From G965222335 sp965222335 (lineage in GTDB: Bacteria; Pseudomonadota; Gammaproteobacteria; Pseudomonadales; Halieaceae), in NCBI GenBank assembly GCA_965222335.1, contig OZ244944.1, positions 2,976,001-3,040,000 on the forward strand: DNA of 64,000 bases, given 5' to 3'. This document shows positions 46,114 through 56,322 of the stretch, one piece after another. A program made the position numbers and the translations under genes. Under the pieces are notes generated by a model. The model was not told where the DNA came from, searched no databases, and saw only the letters and a program-made list of their open reading frames with translations. The stretch's first letter is position 1; each line of letters opens with the position of its first letter.

Positions 46114-47085
46114 ATGACACAGCAGATTCGCGAACAGGCGATAGTCGACGCCGCGGGCGAGGGTGAACGCCTGGACCAGGTGGCGGCGCGCCTGTTTCCT
46201 GCCTATTCGCGCTCGCGGCTGCAAAGCTGGATCAAGCGCGGTGAGCTGCAGGTTGACGGGAGTACCTGCAGGCCCCGCGACAAGGTGCACAGCGGCAGCG
46301 TGCTGGAACTGGTCGCGACCCTGGAAGAGGCCGTTAGCTGGCAGCCCGAGGCCATCGACCTGGATATTCTCTACGAGGACGATCACCTGCTGGTATTGAA
46401 CAAACCCGCCGGCCTGGTAGTGCATCCGGCCGCGGGGCACGCGGACGGCACCCTGGTGAATGCGCTGCTGAATCACGCGCCCGACATGGCGCAGCTGCCC
46501 CGGGGGGGTATCGTGCACCGCCTGGATATGGACACCTCGGGCCTGCTGGTCGTGGCCAAGTCCCTGCCGGCCCATCACGACCTGGTGGCCCAGCTGCAGG
46601 CGCGCACGGTGAAACGCCAGTACTGCGCTGTCTGCGTGGGCGCCATGACCGGTGGCGGCACGGTGGACGCGCCCATGGGGCGCCACCCGCGCCAGCGCAA
46701 GAAAATGGCGGTGGTGGCCAATGGGGGCAAGCCGGCGGTGACCCACTACCGGGTGACGACGCGTTTTGCCCACCACACCCGGGTGGCGGTCAGCCTGGAG
46801 ACCGGGCGCACCCACCAGATCCGGGTGCACCTGGCGCACCGCAAATATCCGCTGATCGGCGACCCGCTCTACGGTGGCCGGCCCAGGATTCCCCCGGGGG
46901 CGTCCGCGACCCTGATCGAGACGCTGCGCGGCTTCCCTCGCCAGGCCCTGCATGCCCAGGAACTGGGCTTTAACCATCCTGTCAGTGGCGAGCCGCTGCA
47001 GTTCGAGTGCCCACTGCCTGAAGATATGGCGACGCTGCTGGCGGTACTGGCGGCGGAGGACCCGGTGCGTGCCCCCGGTGATTGA
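46114..47085 (+). CDS. rluD: 23S rRNA pseudouridine(1911/1915/1917) synthase
   Basis: 323 residues from ATG 46114 (a GTG lies one codon earlier). An N-terminal S4 domain (GERLDQVAARLFPAYSRSRLQSWIKRGELQVDG) precedes the catalytic domain with GGIVHRLDMDTSGLLVVAK, in which the Asp of HRLD is catalytic, and SLETGRTHQIRVHLAH. It modifies helix 69 of 23S rRNA, near the decoding site, and is needed for normal ribosome assembly. The stop codon lies inside the start of pgeF. Confidence 0.94.
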   Translation: MTQQIREQAIVDAAGEGERLDQVAARLFPAYSRSRLQSWIKRGELQVDGSTCRPRDKVHSGSVLELVATLEEAVSWQPEAIDLDILYEDDHLLVLNKPAGLVVHPAAGHADGTLVNALLNHAPDMAQLPRGGIVHRLDMDTSGLLVVAKSLPAHHDLVAQLQARTVKRQYCAVCVGAMTGGGTVDAPMGRHPRQRKKMAVVANGGKPAVTHYRVTTRFAHHTRVAVSLETGRTHQIRVHLAHRKYPLIGDPLYGGRPRIPPGASATLIETLRGFPRQALHAQELGFNHPVSGEPLQFECPLPEDMATLLAVLAAEDPVRAPGD

Positions 47086-47818
47086 ACCCCGCTGGCCGGC
47101 ACCGGCCAATGTGCGCGCGCTGTGTACCACACGTCGCGGTGGCTGCAGCGAGGCCCCCTACGCCAGCCTCAACCTGGGCGCCCACGTGGGAGACAGCGGG
47201 TCCGCGGTAGACGCAAATCGCGCGCAACTCATGGACTTGCTGCCCGGGGCGGCGCAAGTGCAATGGCTGCAGCAGGTTCACGGCACCGAGGTGGTGGCCG
47301 CGGGCACCGCAGCTGCGCCGGTGGCCGATGCCTGCTGGACCGGGCGCGCGCAGCTTGCCTGCGCGGTGCTCACCGCAGATTGCCTGCCGGTGCTGTTCTG
47401 TGACCGGGCGGGCAGCACCGTGGCCGCGGCCCACGCCGGCTGGCGCGGACTGGCCGCCGGGGTGCTGGAGGCGGCGGTGGCTGCCATGCCCGTGTCCCCC
47501 GGGGACCTGCTTGCCTGGCTGGGTCCCGCGATCGGGCCACGGGCCTTTGAGGTGGGTGAAGACGTGCGCATAGCTTTTGTCGACGCGGTCGATTATGCGG
47601 ACCTGAAGTCCCGGGTGGCAGGCTGCTTTACCCCGGCCTCGCGCGCGGCGCATTTCCACGCCGACCTCTACGGCCTCGCCCGCCTGCGCCTGGCCGGGGC
47701 TGGCGTCACTGAGGTCTATGGCGGTGAGCACTGCACGTTCACCGAAAAAGACGCCTTTTTCTCCTACCGCCGGGACGGCAAGACCGGCCGCATGGCCAGC
47801 TTGATCCTGCGCTTATAA
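47069..47818 (+). CDS. pgeF: Peptidoglycan editing factor / purine nucleoside phosphorylase PgeF (YfiH)
   Basis: 249 residues from GTG 47069, overlapping rluD by 17 nt (GTG 47078 is possible). VLTADCLPVLFCD and AAAHAGWRGLAAGVLEAAV hold the Cys and His residues of the zinc site, and GPAIGPRAFEVGEDV and FHADLYGLARLRL the rest of the Cu-oxidase_4/YfiH fold. Family members have been reported to act on purine nucleosides and to edit L-Ser from muropeptides, so the precise role is open. Always found beside rluD in relatives; clpB follows. Confidence 0.9.
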   Translation: MPPVIEPRWPAPANVRALCTTRRGGCSEAPYASLNLGAHVGDSGSAVDANRAQLMDLLPGAAQVQWLQQVHGTEVVAAGTAAAPVADACWTGRAQLACAVLTADCLPVLFCDRAGSTVAAAHAGWRGLAAGVLEAAVAAMPVSPGDLLAWLGPAIGPRAFEVGEDVRIAFVDAVDYADLKSRVAGCFTPASRAAHFHADLYGLARLRLAGAGVTEVYGGEHCTFTEKDAFFSYRRDGKTGRMASLILRL

Positions 47819-47823
47819 CCCCA

Positions 47824-47851
47824 CTTGAAATAGGGCCTTTCGCCCCCATCT
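47824..47851 (+). promoter_or_regulatory. Sigma-32 (RpoH) promoter of clpB
   Basis: CTTGAAA (47824-47830), 13 bases, then CCCCATCT (47844-47851): an exact match to the heat-shock consensus CTTGAAA-N13-CCCCATNT, 61 bp before the clpB ATG and just after pgeF. It is the clearest promoter in the window. Confidence 0.88.
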
Positions 47852-47912
47852 CTCCTGCAGACCAAGTACACGCGCCGCGGGCCCAAGCCGAGGTGTAAGG
47901 AGAGCATTGACG

Positions 47913-50489
<2,577 letters not shown>

Positions 50490-50505
50490 TCCTGCAATGA
50501 GGATT

Positions 50506-50529
50506 GCCCCCGGGCGTTACACCGGGGGC
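50506..50529. terminator. Hairpin between clpB and the DUF4124 gene
   Basis: GCCCCCGG (50506-50513) and CCGGGGGC (50522-50529) form a perfect 8-bp stem with an 8-base loop between the two convergent genes. There is no T-run on either side, so it may act only as a weak terminator or 3'-end stabiliser. Confidence 0.6.
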
Positions 50530-50545
50530 CGATTCAAGAGAACAG

Positions 50546-51010
50546 TCAGCAGTGTTGGTCGACCAGAGCCTGATTCTGTTCTGTCTGCTTGGCGATTTCT
50601 TCTGCGGAGAGTTCCACCACCTCACCCTGCTCGTTGCGCATCGTAATTCGGCCCTGTGAAACCGATAGGGCATCCAGGTTTGCCTGTGCCCGTCTGCAGA
50701 TTTCGGGGTTCTTTTTCGCCGTGTCGTTGCCCGCGGCATTCGCGGGGGCAAATTCATTGCCAACTCGCGGCGTGGTTTCAGGGGGCACGGCACCCTCTTC
50801 GGCGGTGACCACGCGTTTGAACTCCGAGCCCGTGGAAATGACTTCGTATTCGGTACCCTTGGGCGGTGGCCGGTCACTGTGTACCGGGTTGCCGCGGTCG
50901 TCCAGCCAGCGGTAGTAGGTGACCCCGGCCACGGTTACGGTCGCGGTAATGAGCAGGATTGAGCCGAGGACTGCGCCGATCAGGGTTCGCACTGCTGAGC
51001 TTGGCTTCAT
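50546..51010 (-). CDS. DUF4124 domain-containing secreted protein
   Basis: 154 residues. A signal peptide or N-terminal anchor (IGAVLGSILLITATVTVAG) is followed at once by TYYRWLDDRGNPVHSDRPPPKG, the DUF4124 motif (Y-x-W-x-D-x-x-G-x-x-x-x-S-D-x-P-P), a small periplasmic domain of unknown function common in gammaproteobacteria. The C-terminal half has an ICRRAQANLDAL segment and a Glu/Gln-rich helix, with two cysteines that could pair. AAAGGCGAGAAG precedes the ATG. Divergent from ilvI across a 544-bp gap. Confidence 0.8.
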   Translation of the reverse strand: MKPSSAVRTLIGAVLGSILLITATVTVAGVTYYRWLDDRGNPVHSDRPPPKGTEYEVISTGSEFKRVVTAEEGAVPPETTPRVGNEFAPANAAGNDTAKKNPEICRRAQANLDALSVSQGRITMRNEQGEVVELSAEEIAKQTEQNQALVDQHC

Positions 51011-51554
51011 CTTCTCGCCTTTAAGTGGCTGTTTTAGCTTGTAAAGTATCGTAACCCTCGGGCTTGCGCAACGCGTCGGGAGGTTATTTGCCTGCGCATA
51101 GAGGCGATTGATGCGGCGCTACTGGTTGACTTGTGGCCTATTCCGCCGAACAATACGAGGGTCCTGCCAATGACAACGGCTAATGCTGGGTACCCCCAGC
51201 CACTGGCCCACCGCCGCGATGTAATGATTTGCGACGGGCGTTGGCAGGTCCCGTAGTCGTCTCGTGCCGTATTGGCCGGGGCGATGGCCAGATACTGCGC
51301 TACCCCGCAGGGCGACCGATACACGGGTTCGTGATCGCTTTCCCCTCCCATTGAGGGTGGAAAGAGCCTGAAGGAGAGCCGCCCGGGGTTTATCCTCCGG
51401 CGGATCGCGAACCGCGAACGTGGTATCGAGCCGAAGGGGTGGCGTTGTCCGCTAGGTACCGGTCCCGGTGCCTGGGAGTCAACTCCACACATTGATGCTT
51501 AACAGCACCGGCGAGGGTGACGCGCCGCTGCGTGTTGTGATTTGGAGAAGACAG
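51011..51554 (+). other. Long hairpin-rich leader upstream of ilvI
   Basis: No gene is supported in this 544-bp gap. Between 51317 and 51486 there are consecutive hairpins: 51317-51337 (CGAT-CACG/CGTG-ATCG), 51338-51364 (CTTTCC-CCTC/GAGG-GGAAAG), 51379-51403 (CCGCC/GGCGG with inner GGGG), 51452-51475 (11-bp stem with a TC loop) and a competing 51475-51486 (GGAGT/ACTCC). No U-tract and no leucine/isoleucine/valine-rich leader peptide was found, so classical attenuation is not supported. It could be a structured 5' untranslated region of ilvIH. Confidence 0.45.
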
Positions 51555-53300
51555 GTGGAGATGTTATCCGGCGGCGAGATGATCGCCCGGGCCCTCGAAG
51601 ACGAGGGTGTTGAGTATATTTTCGGCTACCCCGGCGGGGCCGTGTTGCATATTTACGATGCCCTGTTCAAGGCGAGCAACGTGCCCCATGTGCTGGTGCG
51701 CCATGAACAGGCGGCGACCCATGCCGCCGACGGCTATGCCCGGGCCACGGGCAAGCCGGGGGTGGTGCTGGTGACCTCGGGTCCCGGCGCCACCAACGCG
51801 ATCACCGGCATCGCCACCGCCTACATGGACTCCATTCCCATGGTGGTGTTTTCGGGGCAGGTCGCCAGTCACCTGATCGGCGAGGACGCCTTCCAGGAGA
51901 CCGATATGGTCGGGATCTCCCGCCCCATCGTGAAGCACAGCTTTATGGTGCGCCTGGCGGAAGATATCCCCACGATCATCAAGAAGGCCTTTCATATCGC
52001 CTCGTCGGGCCGGCCGGGGCCGGTGGTGATCGATATTCCCAAGGACATCACCCGCCCGGATGCCAAGTTCGAATACCAGTACCCGGAGTCGGTGAAGCTG
52101 CGCTCCTACTCGCCTGCGCAAAAGGGCCACACCGGCCAGATCAAGAAGGCAGCGCGGATGTTGCTCGGTGCCAAGCGGCCGATGATCTATAGCGGTGGCG
52201 GGGTGATCCTGGGGGATGCCTGTGAGCTGCTCACCACGCTGGCGCGCCAGCTGAACTACCCGGTCACCAATACCCTGATGGGCCTTGGCGCCTATCCGGG
52301 AACGGACCGGCAGTTCCTCGGGATGCTGGGCATGCACGGCCTGTACGAGGCGAATATGGCCATGCACCACAGCGATGTGATCCTGGCGGTGGGTGCGCGC
52401 TTTGACGACCGGGTAACCAATACCGTGGGCAAGTTCTGTCCCGGGGCCAAGATTATCCATATCGATATCGATCCCACCTCCATCTCCAAGACCGTGAACG
52501 CGGACATCCCTATCGTGGGGCCCGTGAAAGCGGTGCTGGAGGACCTGCTGGAGCAGGTCAGCGCCCAGCAGAAAAAGGAACCCGACCTGCCGGATTCAGG
52601 GGCACTGCAGCGCTGGTGGCAGCAGATTGACGAATGGCGGGAGAAACACGGCCTGTGGACCGGCCGGCGCTACGGCGAGAGCGATCGCATCATGCCGCAG
52701 CAGGTGATCGAGAGCCTGTTCCGGGCCACTGGCGGTGACGCCTACGTGACCTCCGACGTGGGCCAGCACCAGATGTTTGCCGCCCAGTACTACCGCTTCG
52801 ACCAGCCGCGGCGCTGGATCAATTCCGGGGGCCTGGGCACCATGGGCTTTGGCCTGCCGGCGGCCATGGGGGTCAAGCTGGCCTTCCCGGACATGGAGGT
52901 GGCCTGCGTGACCGGCGAGGGCAGTATCCAGATGAATATCCAGGAGCTCTCGACCTGCAAGCAATACAACACGCCGGTCAAGATCATCAACCTGCGCAAT
53001 AACTACCTGGGCATGGTGAAGCAGTGGCAGGACATGCAGTACGAGGGCCGCTATGCCATGAGCACCTATGAGGACTCCCTCCCGGACTTTATCAAGCTGG
53101 CGGAAGCCTACGGGCATGTGGGCATGGAGGTGAAGGAGCTGTCGCAGCTGGATGCAGCAATGGAAGAGGCTTTCGCCCTCAAGGACAAACTGGTCTTCCT
53201 CGATATCTTTATCGATCCGATGGAGCACGTGTACCCGATGCACGTGGCACCCAACGGCTCGATGAAGGATATGTGGCTGAGCAAGAACGAGAGGACCTGA
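51555..53300 (+). CDS. ilvI: Acetolactate synthase large subunit
   Basis: 581 residues from GTG 51555: GGAG lies 7 nt ahead and the resulting MEMLSGGEMI matches the IlvI N terminus. FGYPGGAVLHIYDAL and HEQAATHAADGYAR form the thiamine-diphosphate activation site (with the conserved Glu), and TGEGSIQMNIQEL to RNNYLGMVKQWQDM the cofactor-binding motif; Glu replaces the Asp of GDG, as I recall for pseudomonads. It joins two pyruvates, or pyruvate and 2-oxobutyrate, in the first common step of branched-chain amino acid synthesis. Works with the small subunit encoded directly after. Confidence 0.96.
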   Translation: MEMLSGGEMIARALEDEGVEYIFGYPGGAVLHIYDALFKASNVPHVLVRHEQAATHAADGYARATGKPGVVLVTSGPGATNAITGIATAYMDSIPMVVFSGQVASHLIGEDAFQETDMVGISRPIVKHSFMVRLAEDIPTIIKKAFHIASSGRPGPVVIDIPKDITRPDAKFEYQYPESVKLRSYSPAQKGHTGQIKKAARMLLGAKRPMIYSGGGVILGDACELLTTLARQLNYPVTNTLMGLGAYPGTDRQFLGMLGMHGLYEANMAMHHSDVILAVGARFDDRVTNTVGKFCPGAKIIHIDIDPTSISKTVNADIPIVGPVKAVLEDLLEQVSAQQKKEPDLPDSGALQRWWQQIDEWREKHGLWTGRRYGESDRIMPQQVIESLFRATGGDAYVTSDVGQHQMFAAQYYRFDQPRRWINSGGLGTMGFGLPAAMGVKLAFPDMEVACVTGEGSIQMNIQELSTCKQYNTPVKIINLRNNYLGMVKQWQDMQYEGRYAMSTYEDSLPDFIKLAEAYGHVGMEVKELSQLDAAMEEAFALKDKLVFLDIFIDPMEHVYPMHVAPNGSMKDMWLSKNERT

Positions 53301-53301
53301 T

Positions 53302-53796
53302 ATGCGCCGTATTATTTCAATCCTGATGGAAAACGAACCCGGTGCCCTGTCCCGGGTGGTGGGTCTGTTCTCCCAGCGTGGCTACAACATCGAGACGCTG
53401 AATGTGGCACCGACGGAGGACGCGTCCCTGTCCCGTCTGACCCTGACCACGGTGGGCGACGACCGCACCATCGAGCAGATCACCAAGCAGCTGAATAAGC
53501 TCGTGGACGTGGTCAAGTTGGTGGATCTTACCGAGGGCGCGCACATCGAGCGCGACATGATGCTGATCAAGGTCCGCGCCAGCGGTGGGGTGCAGCGGGA
53601 TGAGGTCAAGCGCACGGTGGATATCTTCCGCGGCCAGATCGTGGACGTGGGCCCCAACACCTACACCATCCAGCTCACCGGCACCGGCGAGAAGCTGGAC
53701 TCATTCGTAGCCGCCATGGCCGATGCCGAGATCCTCGAGGTCGTCCGCTCCGGCGTCGCCGGCATCTCCCGCGGCGAGAAAGTCCTGCGCCTCTAA
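53302..53796 (+). CDS. ilvH: Acetolactate synthase small (regulatory) subunit
   Basis: 164 residues. An N-terminal ACT domain (MRRIISILMENEPGALSRVVGLFSQ type opening, GYNIETLNVAPTED) binds valine for feedback inhibition, and the C-terminal half (VRASGGVQRDEVKRTVDIFRGQIVDV) completes the family. It starts one base after the ilvI stop, so the subunits are made in step. It is followed at once by a long palindrome that can terminate transcription. Confidence 0.96.
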   Translation: MRRIISILMENEPGALSRVVGLFSQRGYNIETLNVAPTEDASLSRLTLTTVGDDRTIEQITKQLNKLVDVVKLVDLTEGAHIERDMMLIKVRASGGVQRDEVKRTVDIFRGQIVDVGPNTYTIQLTGTGEKLDSFVAAMADAEILEVVRSGVAGISRGEKVLRL

Positions 53797-53801
53797 AAAA
53801 A

Positions 53802-53861
53802 GGGGTCAAAAAAAGGGGTCAGATCCCTTAAAAGGGATCTGACCCCTTTTTTTTTGACCCC
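53802..53861. repeat. GGGGTCAGATCCC palindrome, bidirectional terminator
   Basis: GGGGTCAGATCCCTT (53815-53829) and its complement (53832-53846) form a perfect 15-bp hairpin with an AA loop, flanked by seven A on the left and nine T on the right. Outside these, GGGGTC (53802-53807) pairs again with GACCCC (53856-53861). It lies between the convergent ilvH and ATP-grasp genes and is built to stop transcription both ways. It resembles dispersed palindromes found in many proteobacterial genomes. Confidence 0.85.
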
Positions 53862-53867
53862 CCATTT

Positions 53868-55334
53868 TTAGTGGCCGCGCTTGGCTTCCATGCGCTTGAG
53901 CAGGGTGCCCATGATCATCTGGTAGAGCTCCTTGCCGAGGTACTTGTCCTCCACGCCCTTGTCGATGCTCGGGTTGTCATTGACCTCGATCACGCAGCCC
54001 TTGCCCTCGCGCTCCTTGACGTCGACGCCGTAGAAGCCGTCGCCGATAGGGCGCGTCGCCCGCAGGGCAGCGTCGAGGACTGCCGGCGGCACCTCGAAGG
54101 TGGGCAGGGTGTCGAAGCCGCCGGAATCGGTCTTCTGGCCGTGACGGTAGATCTGCCAGTGATCCTTGACCATGTAGTAACGGCACGCGTAAAGGGGCTT
54201 GCGGTCGAGCACGCCGATGCGCCAGTCGAAGTCGGTGTACAGGAATTCCTGGGCCAGCAGCAGGGTTGAGCGCTGGAACAGGCGCTTGCAGATGTCCCGC
54301 AGTTCCTCCGGCGTGGTCGCCTTCTCCACGCCCATGGAAAACGCGCCGTCGGGGATTTTTACCACGATGGGATAACCCAGCTGCTCCCCGAGACCGGCGA
54401 GCTGACCCGGCTGGTCCTTGTACAGCACCACGGTTTTGGGGGACGGCACCTTGTGGGTGCGGAACAGGTCTGCGAGGTAGATCTTGTTGGTGCAGCGCAG
54501 TATGGAATTGCTGTCGTCGATAACCACCAGACCCTCGCTCTCGGCCTTCTTGGCGAAGCGGTAGGTAAAGTGATCGATATTGGTGGTGGCGCGAATAAAC
54601 AGGCCGTCGTACTCCGGCAGGCGCAGGTAGTCCCGCTGGGTGATTAGTTCGCAGTCTATACCCAGCGAACGCCCCGCGCGGATAAAGCGCTTGAGCGCCG
54701 CCGCATCCGAGGGTGGCAGCGGGTCGGCGGGATCCACCAGGATGGCGAGGTCGTAATGTGCGGACTTGCGGGTGCGCTTCTTGCGCCAGACCTTGCGGCT
54801 GAAGTCATCCAGGGCCGCGGCAAAATCCGTTTCCTGCGCATCGGTCAGGCCGTGGGTCGAGCGCGGCTTGAGGCTGCTGATTTCCCAGCGCTTGCGGTGT
54901 TTCAGCGTAATTTCCAGCACCGGGCAGGGAAATACCTCGAACAGCTTCTGCGCCAGCTCGTTGAAGCGGCTGTCGGTTGCGCGGCCGAAATAACTGAGGA
55001 GTACCACCTCGCTGCCGCTGTCCGCCTCGGTCAGGGCACTGTAGAGGTCCCGGCTGAATTCCTCGAGGTGAATGCGGTACAGGGAGCGCTTGCTGAGGTC
55101 GTTCAGTGTGCGCACGGAGGGGATCACCCGGTGGCCGCGTGCCTCTGCCAGCAGCGAGCAATAGTAGCCGGCGGAGAGGTAGCCAAAGCTACGACTGAGG
55201 TTGATCACACGGGTGCGCTCCGGCAGCTCCGGGTATTCGCCGTTCAGATACTGGGCAAAAGTGATAACCTGTTCGCTGGGGTAGTAGGGGGCCCAGTCAC
55301 CGGGTTGATCGATCACGATCAGGGTTTGTGACAT
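53868..55334 (-). CDS. RimK-like ATP-grasp ligase with RLAN N-terminal domain
   Basis: 488 residues from the ATG at 55334. Residues 1-180 match the RimK-like ATP-grasp N-terminal (RLAN) domain; from about 200 a full ATP-grasp fold follows: DGLFIRATTNIDHFTYRFA, VVKIPDGAFSMGVEKA with the ATP-binding lysine, LLAQEFLYTDFDWRIGVLD, and CVIEVNDNPSIDKGVEDKY with the metal-binding ND/N residues. RimK-type enzymes attach amino acids such as glutamate to a carboxylate by way of an acyl phosphate. The true substrate of RLAN proteins is not known to me. No glutamate-cysteine ligase-like partner is adjacent. Convergent with ilvH and divergent from purU. Confidence 0.85.
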   Translation of the reverse strand: MSQTLIVIDQPGDWAPYYPSEQVITFAQYLNGEYPELPERTRVINLSRSFGYLSAGYYCSLLAEARGHRVIPSVRTLNDLSKRSLYRIHLEEFSRDLYSALTEADSGSEVVLLSYFGRATDSRFNELAQKLFEVFPCPVLEITLKHRKRWEISSLKPRSTHGLTDAQETDFAAALDDFSRKVWRKKRTRKSAHYDLAILVDPADPLPPSDAAALKRFIRAGRSLGIDCELITQRDYLRLPEYDGLFIRATTNIDHFTYRFAKKAESEGLVVIDDSNSILRCTNKIYLADLFRTHKVPSPKTVVLYKDQPGQLAGLGEQLGYPIVVKIPDGAFSMGVEKATTPEELRDICKRLFQRSTLLLAQEFLYTDFDWRIGVLDRKPLYACRYYMVKDHWQIYRHGQKTDSGGFDTLPTFEVPPAVLDAALRATRPIGDGFYGVDVKEREGKGCVIEVNDNPSIDKGVEDKYLGKELYQMIMGTLLKRMEAKRGH

Positions 55335-55442
55335 GTATTGGTCCGCCGGTGTCACCGGCCGTTGGGATTTCCGCCGAGTATTCGCCAGCCCCACGCCTGA
55401 GTCAATGAATCGCCCGCCGGAAAACGGATCAAGGAGCCCGTC

Positions 55443-56306
55443 ATGCGCACGCCCAGCTACCGCCTTATCGCCACCTGCCCCGACCGCGTGGGGATTATCG
55501 CCCGGGTCACCGGAGAAATCGCCGGCCTGGGCGGATCCATTATCCAGGCGAACCAGTACGAGGATGCTGGCAGCGGCCTGTTCTTCATGCGCTACGTGGT
55601 CGACGCCGGGTCCCTGGGCCTGTCCGCGGAAGAGTTTCGCGCCGCGATGGCGCCGGTAGCCGAGTTACTGGAAATGCAGTGGCGGGTCACCGAGTCCGCG
55701 CGGCCCCAGCGCGTGGTGTTGCTGGCCAGCCGCCAGGACCACTGCCTGGCCGAGCTGCTGCATCTGTGGCGTGGCGGCGACCTGCCGCTGCTGCCTGTCA
55801 GCGTGATCTCCAATCACGAGGACCTGCGCCAGCTGGTAGAGAGCTACGGCGTCCCCTACCACTGCGTGCCCGTGCCCCGGGACGAGGTCGGCAAGGACGC
55901 CGCCTTCCGCCAGACGGCGGATCTGATCGGGCAGGCGGAGCCAGACACGATCGTGCTGGCGCGCTACATGCAGATCCTGCCGCCCTGGCTTTGCGGTGAG
56001 TATCCGAACCGGATCATCAACATCCACCACAGCTTCCTGCCATCATTCGCGGGTGCCAGGCCCTATCACCAGGCCTTTGCCTACGGGGTCAAGCTCACCG
56101 GGGCGACCTGTCACTATGTCACCGAAGACCTGGACGCGGGCCCGATTATCGAGCAGGACGTGATCCGCATTCGTCACCACGACACCATCGAAGACATCGT
56201 GCGCCTGGGCAAGGATGTGGAGAAGACGGTCCTGGCCCGGGGGCTACGCTACCACCTTGAAGACCGGGTGCTGGTCCAGGGCAATAAGACGGTGATATTT
56301 GCCTGA
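55443..56306 (+). CDS. purU: Formyltetrahydrofolate deformylase
   Basis: 287 residues. An N-terminal ACT domain (YRLIATCPDRVGIIARVTG) precedes a formyltransferase-like catalytic domain: VVLLASRQDHCLAELL, ILPPWLCGEYPNRIINIHHSFLPSFAGA with the catalytic Asn-His region, and GATCHYVTEDLDAGPIIEQD with the catalytic Asp. It hydrolyses 10-formyltetrahydrofolate to formate, balancing one-carbon pools. A strong AAGGAG precedes the ATG. Convergent with the amidohydrolase gene. Confidence 0.95.
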   Translation: MRTPSYRLIATCPDRVGIIARVTGEIAGLGGSIIQANQYEDAGSGLFFMRYVVDAGSLGLSAEEFRAAMAPVAELLEMQWRVTESARPQRVVLLASRQDHCLAELLHLWRGGDLPLLPVSVISNHEDLRQLVESYGVPYHCVPVPRDEVGKDAAFRQTADLIGQAEPDTIVLARYMQILPPWLCGEYPNRIINIHHSFLPSFAGARPYHQAFAYGVKLTGATCHYVTEDLDAGPIIEQDVIRIRHHDTIEDIVRLGKDVEKTVLARGLRYHLEDRVLVQGNKTVIFA

Positions 56307-56322
56307 GCCGTAGCCGGGGTGC

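Noticed and set aside
51316..51340. Possible tRNA T-arm (GGGTTCGTGATC)
   Set aside because: No acceptor stem, anticodon arm or CCA partner; it is better described as a simple hairpin.
51034..51492. 152-codon minus-strand open frame in the ilvI leader
   Set aside because: No ribosome site or recognisable domain, low-complexity Arg/Ser-rich translation; the hairpins explain the sequence better.
51011..51554. Leader peptide or T-box style attenuator for ilvIH
   Set aside because: No Leu/Ile/Val-rich short frame, no U-tract terminator and no T-box sequence were found.
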